Shown: piece by piece, positions 1 through 9,999 of the stretch | Numbering within the stretch: the stretch's first letter is position 1 | Layout: each line of letters begins with the position of its first letter | Origin: Aphis gossypii | Lineage: Eukaryota > Arthropoda > Insecta > Hemiptera > Aphididae | Direction of reading: 5' to 3' | DNA: 64,000 nt | Assembly (NCBI RefSeq): GCF_020184175.1 | Contig: NW_026083006.1 | Location: forward strand, 1-64,000 | Notes under the pieces: generated by a model | Seen by the model: only the letters and a program-made list of their open reading frames with translations | The model's database searches: none | Told to the model about the DNA's origin: nothing | Program-made: the position numbers and the translations under genes

Positions 1-877
1 TCCTCGTATACATCATTTTAGCGTCAACTAGTGCAAATATTTTTACACCATATTTTGCTGGCTTATTAGGCAAATATACTCTGAATGGGCACCTACCTCG
101 AAATTTGACCAGTTGTTCATCTATTGTTACGTATTCTGATGGTGAAAAACATTTTTTACAATTTTCAACAAATAATTCAAAAAGTTCTCTAATTGGAGCT
201 AATTTATCTATTTCACGTCGTAGAATACGATCACCCATATCATCAAACCTCAGGCATCGAAGTAGAAATCGGAAACGCTTAAGACTCATAGCTACATGAA
301 AAATTTCAACGCCAAAACCAGACTGATCATAAAGGTCTTCGAGATTTTGCCTTCCTGAACGGTTTATACCAGCTAATATCAATAATCCAATTAAACTTTC
401 AATTTCACTTTCCGACGTTGGATTAGCATCTCTTTCTCTTTCAAAATTTCCAGCGATAGATATTATATATTTATTAGTACAACTAGTAATTATACGAATA
501 ATCACGTTATCAAATAATAAATGAAAATAATCTACAATGTTTGATTTATTTTTTGCAACTGGTTTACACCCGGGTAAATGAGTTATAATATTATGAGATC
601 GGGTACGTACATTACTTGGCAAAACATCTTTCAACCATTTAGTTTTCTTATCTTTTCCAAAATAAAATTTAGACCTTGATAAATCACTGCCAACATCTAG
701 GTCATCTTCGGTTTCTGAAATGTCGTGTTCACTGTCACTTGATTCTTTTTCAACATTTTCCTCAACATAATCATCCACTTCTTCGTCACTCATACCGCCC
801 ACCTGATCATTATCTGATAATGAATCATTTACATCATCTAATTAGCTCAAAATTCTGTTTTGTTTACGTTCATCCAT
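1..877 (-). pseudogene. piggyBac-family transposase, N-terminal part, cut by window edge
   Basis: The reverse strand reads as the N-terminal half of a piggyBac (DDE_Tnp_1_7) transposase, the cut-and-paste enzyme that integrates at TTAA. An acidic Ser/Asp/Glu-rich leader is followed by a conserved core; near position 110 it reads EYVTIDEQLVKFRGRCPF, which holds the first catalytic Asp of the family (in IDEQ). The first ATG is at 877, but a TAA at 842-844 stops it after 11 codons. A second in-frame ATG at 793 (MSDEEVDDY) opens the rest, so the stop may be a true lesion or the downstream ATG may be the real start. The later catalytic residues and the Cys-rich tail lie outside the window. Confidence 0.85.
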
Positions 878-1125
878 AGTAAAGTTAAAAAAAAACAATA
901 TCGCAAAAGTAATAAAAATAATTACGGGAATAGTCGCGTGGGATACATATGTTACACGGACGAGTTCAACCGTATACAACTGCGTCTAATCGATAACTAA
1001 ATCGTTAACAGTGATAATAAATGTAAGTGGCAAGTATTATCGAAAGGTATCTAAAATTAGACTTCTTAAAAACCAATTGCAATAAAGATATGACATAATC
1101 AACAATAGTGGGATACAATAGTAAT
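878..1125. other. Non-coding leader between piggyBac end and transposase
   Basis: There is no ORF of note. The stretch lies between the presumed piggyBac terminus and the transposase start, so it would hold the transposase promoter and 5' UTR. I see no clear TATA box. Confidence 0.4.
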
Positions 1126-1148
1126 CCGCGCGACTAACGAAGGGTTAA
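1126..1148 (-). repeat. Candidate piggyBac terminal repeat with TTAA
   Basis: Read on the minus strand from 1148, the sequence is TTAA followed by CCCTTCGTTAGTCGCG. TTAA next to a CCCT/CCCTT terminus is typical of piggyBac ends, and it lies about 270 bp upstream of the transposase at 1-877. A related stretch, GTCGCGTGGGATAC, recurs near 925-938 as a possible subterminal repeat. The other end is outside the window, so the pair cannot be checked. Confidence 0.5.
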
Positions 1149-1352
1149 TACAATAAAAATATTTTTGCTATGTGTTATAGGAGTAGAGCCGGTAATGAGC
1201 TTGTCAGTAATATGTAAAAATTTAAATCAGATTTTTTTATGTATCCTCGTTATATTATACATTTATACCTCATCGTCCTCATCAATCTTTACAAATCTTA
1301 AAAATATTTTTTATTTTTAAAAAGTAAAGAGTATGACTCTTTCACTCATAAA

Positions 1353-3251
1353 TAGGGCTCGGAAGTTATTGCAGTAAAAAACGTTGAAAATTGATTGCAT
1401 TATTGCAGTAAAAAATACACAAAATTGCACTTCAAAATTGCGCTTAAAATTTGATTTTATTAATTGTTTTTAGTTATAAATTTATAACATTTTAATCTTA
1501 GGAATTATGATTGTTGTAGTATAATTATAGTCTTATTTATTTAATTAATAGTAGATACTGTTTAAAATAAAATGTAACAAACTTAAAGTCAAACTGGTTT
1601 TGTTCGGTTTTTCAGGAACCTGCAAGAAATTTTATAAAATTTAAAAACAATTAATTTTATTGTATAATGAAAATCTGGGTACCTTCAAAAATGATTGCAC
1701 TGCACGATAAAAGATTTCTTTAGGTTCTCAAATTCGAAAGATCTCCTATTTGAAGACAATAAGTTCTTGTATACCTACGGAAAAACTACGCTCCACATCG
1801 ACAGAAGTTATAGGTGCATATTTAAAATATATCAATTCTTGAATGAATAAATCTTCTGGCAATTTATTTGCCCCAATTTTTTCGCCAGATAATATGTTTG
1901 ATACTTCTTGTAAAATTTCAAATCCTTTATTTTTGTCAAGAACGTTTTTAAACTTGTCATTAATTAACTTGCCTGTTATTCCTGTCACTGAACTTAATTT
2001 TTCACAAACGTTTCTAACAATTTCAATGCTAGTAGCCAAAGGAAGTCCTTGGGTTTCTAATTTTTCTATGGTGTCAGGTAAATATCCATAATTTGCGTGA
2101 ATAAAAACTAAATTTGTTTCCAACGATGGATCATCTAATATGATATTTTTTATTTCTTTAAAATATTTAAAGTAATATGAGACTGCTTTTACCCATGTAC
2201 CCCAACGAGTTATAATAGGCTGGGGAGGTAATGGTATTGTCGGGGCTTTATTTTTGAAAAATAACACACGGGCTGGACATTTTAAAAATATTTGTTTTGC
2301 CTTGGCAATCAATTTATCAACATTTGAAAATCGTCCTCTTATTTCCTCAGCAACTCTATGTACACCATGTGCTACACACGTTACATGCACCATCTTAGAA
2401 TAAAGCACTCCTATTGATTTTCCTGCTTTGATCATGTACGGTGCCACATCACTGACGAATAATATTACGTCATCGTGGCGTATACCATCAGGCCAAAGAA
2501 GAAACATCGACTTGTCAAAAACTTTAGTGATGGTCGAATGATTTGTTTTATCGAGCACCTCCGAGTTTAATATTTAAACTTGCCCCGGTTTGTCTATTTC
2601 TAATGTTCCAATAATAATATTGGCAATATATCTTCCTTGGACATCGGTGGTTTCATCCACCGAAACCCAAATTTTGTGTCCAGCAATGTTGGATCTAATT
2701 TTGTTCATAGTTTCTACGTAAACATCATTTACGTAACTTTTTCGTAAAGTGCTTTCGTCAGGAATTTCTTTTTTTATATATTTTTCCAGAAACAAACGAA
2801 AATCTTCGTTGTTAACTTTATTTAGAGGAATATTAGCAGATAATAATGTTTGACAAAGATCTTTGGAAAATGTAGATTTTTTTGAACACAATGTTAATTG
2901 TTGCTGTACTTTTGAGGTTGTATCATTATGATGGCGATTTATGGCGCGGCTGTGTTTATCAGTTTTTAAATGATGCGTAACTGTGTATCTTCGATCTGCG
3001 GATACTCGAACTTCGCATAATTTGCAAAAAACAGCTGACCCATCACTTGAAAATACATTTTTCCCAAATTCATTGACGTATTTCGATAACACACTAGATA
3101 TTGATTGCTTATTTTTCTGCATTTTTGACGTTAATACGAAATAATAAATTACAAACGTATAATATGACGAAACACGCGACGACACTTAAACGTTACGACA
3201 CAAAAACGACTGAAGACTGAAGTAAAATTCTATAATAAACTTAATATATGA
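1353..3251 (-). mobile_element. hAT-type DNA transposon copy
   Basis: The left end begins TAGGGCTCGGAAGTTATTGC and is preceded by CTCATAAA (1345-1352). The same 8 bases stand at 3252-3259, as expected for the 8-bp duplication made by hAT elements. The interval encloses one hAT transposase on the minus strand. The left terminus closely matches the ends of the MITE at 58476-58857 (TAGGGTTCGGGACTTATTGC). The right terminus does not show a clean matching inverted repeat, so it is decayed or I have misplaced it. Confidence 0.6.
1746..3122 (-). pseudogene. hAT transposase (DUF659-type) with one premature stop
   Basis: One reading frame runs from the ATG at 3122 to 1746, broken only by a TAA at 2574-2576; the frame before and after the stop is the same. 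The N-terminus holds a BED-like zinc finger (FCKLCEVRVSADRRYTVTHH, then a further His). The middle has the DUF659-like stretch IWVSVDETTDVQGRY, with the first catalytic Asp in VDETTD. The C-terminus has the hAT dimerisation signature SVDVERSF. Frame open further upstream to 3185 begins with GTG, so the ATG at 3122 is preferred. The protein is related to the CGGBP1/DUF659 group of hAT proteins. It is inactive as it stands unless the stop is read through. Confidence 0.8.
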
Positions 3252-3309
3252 CTCATAAATAATTGACGTACATTTGAGACAATTACTTAATTAAATTAAT
3301 ATTGTTTTA

Positions 3310-4771
3310 GATTCTGAACGAAGTGATGAATGTATTGATTTTACAATGTGTCTGCGTACAGCATAACTAGTCGAAATAATGCTCCAATTTCAAACTATGG
3401 GGGTGGTTTCCGATGTAAAAGTGAATATCCTTGGTGCATTATAGAGGTAAAAAGTTAACATTTTCCAACACTTTTCAAAAAAATCGAGAAAAACAAAAAA
3501 AAAAATGACGGAAAAACGGCAATTTTTACGCAAAACCAGTTTTCGGCCAAATCGATTTTTTTTTATGGTTGTAATTCAAAAACTAATCACTGAAAATACT
3601 TAAAATTTTCACCAAATGTTAAAGTCAGTGTATCTGTATATAGTTAAATTTTCAAAAAATTTTGACTTTTTTGAGTTTTTTCTAAGACCACTGAAATTTT
3701 CGATTTTTTTGAGAAATTTTTTTTTAAGTGTCGATAAAAAATTTTTGAATGACCAGAAAGTTTTGAAAATTTAATACAAGGTTCCTTATGAGTTGTTTTT
3801 ATTGTAGCTAAAAAAAATTAAAAATCGTTAGTCACAATTTTTTTTATAATAGTTTATAATTCAAATTTTTACGAAATCTGTCGAAAACGCGAAAATTTGC
3901 AAGTAATTTTGAAGTTGAAAAATCATAAAAATTTTTGTGTTCATAACTAAGGATTAAACTTATAACACTAAGTTTTCCATAAGTTTTCCTTCAAGTAGCT
4001 ATAGAAAAAACTCATAACATCATTATAGGAAAAATTTTATGTGCGTTTGAATTTTAAATTTTTACGAAATAGCGTAACGATAACGATTTATCCTCAAAAG
4101 ATTTTAAATATTTGTTATTATTCAAAAAGTATAAGTAGTAGATACTTGAAAATTTTACCAGTTATTTAGATTGGCATTTTCCTTACATTATTTAGTTTTC
4201 AAAATATTTTGAGTTTTTTTGAGCTATTTATAGACAACTGAAATTTTCAATTTTTCTAAAAAATTTTTTTTGAAATGTCGATAAAATTTTTTTGACCCTA
4301 TCAAAATACTTGAAAATTTTATACAAAGTTCCTCATATGTTATTCTCATAGTGATTAAAAAATTATAAGAATACATAGGCACAATTTTTTTTTATAAGCA
4401 TTTTAAGTTCAAATCTTGACGAAAATTCGTCAAAATTATGAATATTTGCAAATTATTTTGTAGGTATAATTCATAAAAATGTTTGTATAGGTAGCTAAGA
4501 GTTGAAAATTTAATACAAGATTTTTCATAAGTTTAGCTTACAATAATTATAAAAGAACTTAAATTTTGGTGTATTCAGGCCATTAAATCATAAACCACCT
4601 TTTTCACCATCCACTGGAAATTATATCCTAGGCTGACAAATCATCTTCGTTCAGAATCGTTTTTCGTATATAATGATACCTATCATTGCATTCAAATTTA
4701 ACCTACCCTAGTCCGAGGTCAACCCCAACCCCTAATGTACAGCAGAACGGTACCCACTTGCCCGCTTTTTT
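3310..4771 (+). repeat. Dispersed repeat family, copy A (about 1.46 kb)
   Basis: It starts GATTCTGAACGAAGTGATGA and ends near TACCCACTTGCCCGCTTTTT. An inverted match to the start (TTCGTTCAGAATC) lies about 120 bp before the end. The interior is AT-rich with many A and T runs, and phrases such as 'tatagacaactgaaattttc' recur at about 550-bp spacing, so it is partly built of tandem monomers. The same family occurs at 26224-27729 (inverted), 45177-46168, 53914-54220 (inverted, partial) and 54869-56260. No protein is convincing. Class unknown. Confidence 0.8.
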
Positions 4772-5118
4772 CCTTTGTATATGATTTGAGTATATTATGT
4801 AGTATATTGTAGTAGGTATACTTATAATTTTGTAAAAATATCTTGAGAGTATACTGCGTATATGTAGTATACCCTATGGAACACCCCTAAACATTATATA
4901 TTTATATATAATAATAGGGCTTACGATTTCCTACTGGTATTAAAAGAATACGTGTATTTAAAATCGTATATTTTTTAACGTATACACGGATACTCTTATG
5001 ATATGAATCACGTGTAAATATAATTACACGGGTTTTTCTTAATTTAAATTTAAGTATTTAAAATTTGGAAAAATATAAAATTTTTAACTTTAAACAATTT
5101 ATGATAAAATTTATTTTG
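4772..5118. other. AT-rich intergenic stretch
   Basis: Simple AT-rich sequence with short repeats of the 'agtatat' kind. I see no gene or element ends. On the minus strand an AATAAA-like signal (5109-5114) lies just past the stop of the FLYWCH ORF. Confidence 0.4.
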
Positions 5119-5613
5119 TCAGAAATTGGTTTGGCGTAAAATATCTTGTTTTTTCTTAATTTTTAAAAGTGGATACATACCTTCTATTTTCAAATCTTTT
5201 AGATTATCAGGTACTTTTGGAAAGTTCTGAGATCTTTGATTTTGGATGTTTTTTTTTATTGATTTTTCCTTAGGAAGTTCTTCAAGAACACCTTCTGAAA
5301 GACCCGTTACAGCTTCGGAAAATAACTGCGTAGGCGTAGATTTTGATACTTTCGCTTGTGTTTTAGTTTGCATTTTAATTTTTGCGGCATCAATTTCATT
5401 TTGACACGAAAGATGATTATGTTCATGATCTATTTTAATGAAATGTTTTTTATCCAGGGAAGTTTTTAAAATGCATGGCCATTTGTGGCTATTTTTTTTG
5501 CAGCATTTCCACCTTATAAAATTTAAACACTCTTTGTGTACAACATACATAAAATTTTTAAGTGCCAACTTCTCTTTGCCCTTCTGGCTCTCGAAAATAT
5601 CTAAACTATCCAT
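5119..5613 (-). CDS. FLYWCH-type zinc-finger protein, 164 aa
   Basis: The N-terminal 65 residues fit the FLYWCH zinc finger: a short beta stretch (KNFMYVVHKECLNFIRWKCC), a later Cys in the segment HKWPCILKTS, and a closing DHEHNHL that supplies the His pair. FLYWCH domains bind DNA or protein; in insects they are common as single-domain proteins and as N-terminal modules of MULE-type transposases. The remaining 100 residues are Lys-rich and unrecognised. The ATG is real (5611-5613) and an AATAAA overlaps the 3' end. No MULE transposase core follows, so this may be a host gene, an orphan exon or a captured fragment. Confidence 0.6.
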   Translation of the reverse strand: MDSLDIFESQKGKEKLALKNFMYVVHKECLNFIRWKCCKKNSHKWPCILKTSLDKKHFIKIDHEHNHLSCQNEIDAAKIKMQTKTQAKVSKSTPTQLFSEAVTGLSEGVLEELPKEKSIKKNIQNQRSQNFPKVPDNLKDLKIEGMYPLLKIKKKQDILRQTNF

Positions 5614-6401
5614 AACTATTCAAAAAGAAGTTAAAACAAATGCTTAGCGAATTATATAATATACAAAAGAACACTGTAGTACCGAATACAGAGAAATGAA
5701 CACACACACAATTGACGAACTTTATAAATTACCGCATTACATTACATTTAAGATAAAGTTAGTAGTACCTTTCTTATCCGTTATAATATGTCACTGTACC
5801 TAGTTATTGTATATCTGATCGATATGACAGACAGACCGTGCTCTTAATCGTTTTTATCGTAAGTACCTATACAATAATTTATCATTGAATCCAAAATTAA
5901 TATTATTTGTGGGAACATAACAATTGTACGTAGGTAAATTATACATTTAGTATTGATTTGAGATTAATTTGCAAAAACTCATATTATGGGGTTATTTTTT
6001 TCGTGGTTATTTTTTCGGGGTCTAAAATTTCCGGGGTTATTTTTTCGCTGTACCGCTTTTATTTTGGTACCGATCACGTATTAAATTGGTTTTACATTTT
6101 TTTTTTTTTTTTAAATAAAATAATATTAGTTATTTTATTATCATGATTTTTTTTTTTTATATCTCACTGTTTACATTTTTGTGAAATCGATTTTATAAGT
6201 GTAAGTGTTGAATTTAGTCTTGTGAAATGGATTATTATTTTTTTTTGAGTTAGTATTAGTGATAGTATTGCTTATATTTTAATGTAATATTATGATGTTC
6301 GAACATATTTGTAGTTGGTCTTACATTGTGATTTTTGTTCAATTAATTTTGTTTTAAGTGTAAAGAGTGTATTAATTATTTGTTTGTTTAACTTCGTTTA
6401 A
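5614..6401. other. AT-rich stretch with short motif cluster, probable 3' end region of the Ty3 element
   Basis: No coding signal. At about 5985-6047 the phrase GGTTATTTTTTTCG or GGTTATTTTTTCG occurs three times, separated by 15-25 bases. By position, the 3' LTR of the minus-strand Ty3 element should start here, below env, but I could not match it to the 5' LTR at 28021-28430, so it is probably lost or heavily decayed. Confidence 0.35.
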
Positions 6402-7694
6402 TTATCTTTGAGGAATAGGAGGAGGCACAGTTAACATGTCTATTTTGATAATAGCTGGGTATATTTTATATCCTATGAACCCTATTATTATGGTAAGCAC
6501 GGATAACCATGTAATATAAATTATGTCTCCTAAGAAATCATCAATAAGTGGTTGTGGCATTTTTTTTAGTATTATATCATTAAAGTATTTTTGGGGGTCT
6601 TGTATTTGTTTTGTTACGTGAAAGTTAGGAATTTCCTCGATCCAATTTTGATTTAAAATTTCCGTCAGGTTTGAAAAGGAAATACTTTCTTTTTTGTTCT
6701 CATGGTTTATTTTTAATGATTTAATTTTTGTCCATGATACTGGTAATGCCCTTTTGACTGAGTATGTATTTAAATTGTTGGTTTCACAAGGGTACATTTT
6801 TGGTATTAAAACGATATCATTTCTTAATAGTTCATAGTTACACGGAAAGGTTATTTTTGTTAATCCTGGGTGATTGTAATTTAATTTTAGTTCTTCTGTT
6901 TTAGTTATATTTAATATTTCTTTTTTTATGCTTAAGGTAGGTTGTGGGTTAGTTATGGCGTATGTGTTTATTCCTATTTGTTTTATTATTATAGAGTCGT
7001 CATCATATTGTTTAACGCATTGGAAATAGCAGTATTGATTAATTATATCTAATTTTTTGTTTTTAAAAATTGCTTCTACGCATTTTGGGGAAAGAGTAAT
7101 ATCAGGTGAAAATTTTGGAATATAACATAGGTCCGTGTTTGGTGGGTCACAGTGTTGTAGGCCGATTCCTGATATTATCCTGTGTTCACCATTCATGGAA
7201 TTTATTGCTATATATGTTTTTTCTGAGTATATAATACAAATAGACTCGTGGAACTTAAAATGAGTAGGAATATATTGATATAGTGTCCATTTTGCCGATT
7301 TTGAAAATTGACATTCGGTAATTGGTAAGTTATAATATGTATGAAAATGTTTTAATGGTATAGTTAATTCATATCCATCTCTTTCGATTGCTCTTTTTAA
7401 TTTTGTTAAATCGTTATACAGTATTTTTGATTTTATGATCCTTGCGGGAATTTTATGTAGCTTACAGTGTAAATAAATATTTGTATCTTTTTCATTGTTT
7501 GTAATTTTTAGAATTGCTGAAATTAAATTGTAAATTATTTCTTGGATACCTTGGACCATATTCTCCTGATTTGTTTTTTCTTGTAAGTTATTTATATTTT
7601 CTTCATTTATAAATTTTGAAAAACTATCCTTTAATAATTTTATATTGTTTTTAGTATTTTTTGTGTATTTATTGAGTTCTGTAGTTATGTTCAT
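6402..7694 (-). pseudogene. Retroviral-type Env-like protein, C-terminal part
   Basis: 430 residues resembling the envelope protein of insect Ty3 errantiviruses (related to the baculovirus F fusion protein). Such proteins mediate membrane fusion in active elements. Visible features are a Cys-rich middle (CYIPKFSPDITLSPKC, then CYFQC), Pro/Cys-containing blocks (FPCNYELL, IPKMYPC), and one membrane segment near the C-terminus (WLSVLTIIIGFIGYKIY, about residue 393) with a short tail. There is no signal peptide or furin-type site; the apparent ATG at 7694 sits exactly at the edge of the hAT insertion, so the N-terminal half is missing. It is a remnant. Confidence 0.65.
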
Positions 7695-9922
7695 GGGCGT
7701 AGCTAGGATTTCAATCAGGGGGGGGGGGGCAAATTAAAACAAGATTATAAAAATGCCAATAATAAATATATTAATAATTGAAAGTAAAATAAAAAAGGTA
7801 ATAAAATAAAAAAAAAAAAAAATTGAATAAAACAATTTAATACGTATAATTAATTATATTAATGACAATCGTCTAGGATCTTCACAAAATCTACTTAGAA
7901 TTTTCTGTTGTAGCTCTTCCTTCTTTTCATCTATCAGCTTTCTATGCACGCTTAGTATGCAGAGACCTAAAATAATTTACATTATATATAATTAATATAA
8001 TTTTCATTGATATGAAAAAGCTATTTTAATTTACCATTTAGACGATTTTCAGTCATCGTTGAACGCAACTAAGTCTTTACCCTTCGTAAAGTACTGAATG
8101 ACCTTTCAATGGTGCTGGTTGTACATTGCTGGGCTAAAGATATATGCAAGGCTTGCTTTATTTTAGGAAAGAAAATATCTGTTTCTCCCACTATTTCACT
8201 CATTTCCATGTCTGATAGTTTATTTTTAGCCAGTTTTTTCTCATTCCAAACGTTGTACCATAATTCTGTTTCACTATCTATATCTTTAATTTGGTAATAA
8301 TCGGCAAAATCATTTATTTTAAATTTAAATTCTTTGATGTTTATATCTAACATATTTGAAGGATGTAGTAAAAAAATTGAAAAAGCTGGTAAGTTTTCAT
8401 CAGAAAATCTCCGCTCCAAGGAGGATATCAATGAATCCATGTATGGAATTAGCAAAGACCTCTTCCAGAATTCAGTTGTATTCGATACTGGAGGATTCGA
8501 TCGATGTTGTTGTCTTCCCACAATCCTAGGAAGATTAATTTCTGTTCCTATATTCTCAGCTGTTATGTTTGCAGCAATTAAAATTTGTTCAATTTCCGTG
8601 TCAGCGTTTTCACGGTGATCTTTCACTATGTCCACTATTTTTTTAATATAATTTGAGCATTTCAGTAAATCCAAAGTTTTTGACTGCAGGGCATTCGCGA
8701 CAGGCTCTAATAATTTAGAGTATTTTGCTATGAGGATAACACTCATTATAAAAATACTTTTATTTGATGCAGAATGCAATTGAAAAGCAACTTTTCTTGT
8801 TGCGGTGTTTCCATCTTTTGATAATTTGTCTAAAGCATGTATAATTATCTCAAAATTTTCTTTAAAAATTGAAATGCTTCTATATTTTTGAGACCACCAT
8901 GTCTCACAGAATGATGGTATGTTTGGGATACATTTCCTACGTAAAACAGATTCGCGAGAAAAATTTATAATATCCTTTACCATTGAAATTGTGTTACGTA
9001 TTTCTGGAACACAATTTAAATCATTGACCACCAAGTTTAACTTATGACTAGCACAGTGAAAAAATAGAGCATGTGGATATTTGTCTCGTAAAATCGATTG
9101 CACTCCATTGATCTTCCCTGCCATAGTTGCGCAACCATCATAGCCTTGTCCAAAAAGCTTCGTTCCATCGAGACCTTCGTTTTGAATAAAATTATCGATT
9201 GCACTAGCTATGTTGACAGCATCCATAGCATGTAATTCAATGAAGCCTAAAAATTCTTCTCTGATAGCTTTTTTCTCATCATCGAAAAATCTAATACCAA
9301 TAGACAATTGCTCTGTTCCTGAGATATTGGCGGTTTCGTCTGCCATTATACTGAAAGCTACAGCCTTTTGACATCATTTATAATATCATTTTTAATTACT
9401 GTTCCACTTATATTGATAATTTCATTCTGAATTTGTGGAGATGTGTAAGTAGCATTTCGCTTGGCTTTTTCAATATGGTTTTCTAGAGAATGATCACCAG
9501 CTTCAATTCGCATTTGAATTAAGTCATAAAAAACACCTGCATAAAAAATAAAAATAAAAATACGTGATTTAAAAATTGAGTATTTTATAATAATATAATT
9601 ATTTTATTCAATTACCTTTATTTTGACCTTTTCCTCTTAAAGGTAGATCATGGGTTCCGCAAAATAGTGCACTTGAAATTATGGACGAAACAATTTTTCG
9701 ATTTTGTTCTAGTTCTTTTTGGTGCCCGGATACCATCATATATTTATAGGCACTTCATCCATAAAACTTTTTGCTGCTTCGATTGCTCCTCGGTGACAAT
9801 TATTGGAAATATGGTTTCTACAGCTCTCGTGCATATCTTTGTATCGTGTAAAAGGTTTGACGATAAATGAACCTAAAACACCTTGGACTTTTTTTGGTGG
9901 AAACAGAACACAATAGAAACAA
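7693..9922 (-). mobile_element. ZMYM1-like hAT transposon fragment
   Basis: The left end reads ATGGGCGTAGCTAGGATTTC just where the Env ORF is cut; a GGGCGTAGCTAGG-like terminus is usual for this hAT group. A run of G follows. The element contains the 3-exon transposase remnant described separately. The right end is missing: the coding sequence runs into a tail fragment of the dispersed repeat at 9923-9966, so no target duplication can be defined. Confidence 0.65.
7854..9922 (-). pseudogene. hAT transposase, zinc finger MYM-type 1-like (TTF / DUF4371 / dimerisation)
   Basis: Three exons on the minus strand: to 9616, 9536-8035, and 7966-7854, with GT-AG introns in phase. Exon 1 carries the tail of a TTF-type zinc finger and a stop/frameshift near 9737. 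Exon 2 carries the catalytic-core stretch MADETANISGTEQLSIGIRF, GYDGCATMAG and FFHCASHKLNLVV, and the dimerisation motif TIERSFSTLRRVKT. Lesions: a one-base loss in an A run near 9369 and a TAG just after the RRVKT motif, probably from TGG. The last exon ends SLSLI-like at 7854. The 5' end of the zinc finger has been replaced by repeat sequence. It is a pseudogene. Confidence 0.8.
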
Positions 9923-9966
9923 AAAGCGGGCAAGTGAGTACCGCTATGCTGTACATTAGGTGCCGT
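9923..9966 (-). repeat. Tail fragment of the dispersed repeat family
   Basis: The sequence AAAGCGGGCAAGTGAGTACC followed by a CTGTACATTAGG phrase matches the right end of the family (compare 26231-26270 and, inverted, 4728-4771). Only about 44 bp are present. It forms the junction between the hAT coding remnant and the BEL/Pao fragment. Confidence 0.7.
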
Positions 9967-9999
9967 ATGGATCATTATTATATATTATAGGAGTGTTAA

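Noticed and set aside
105..879. Plus-strand ORFs in the first kilobase
   Set aside because: They are antisense to the piggyBac transposase, which has clear family blocks.
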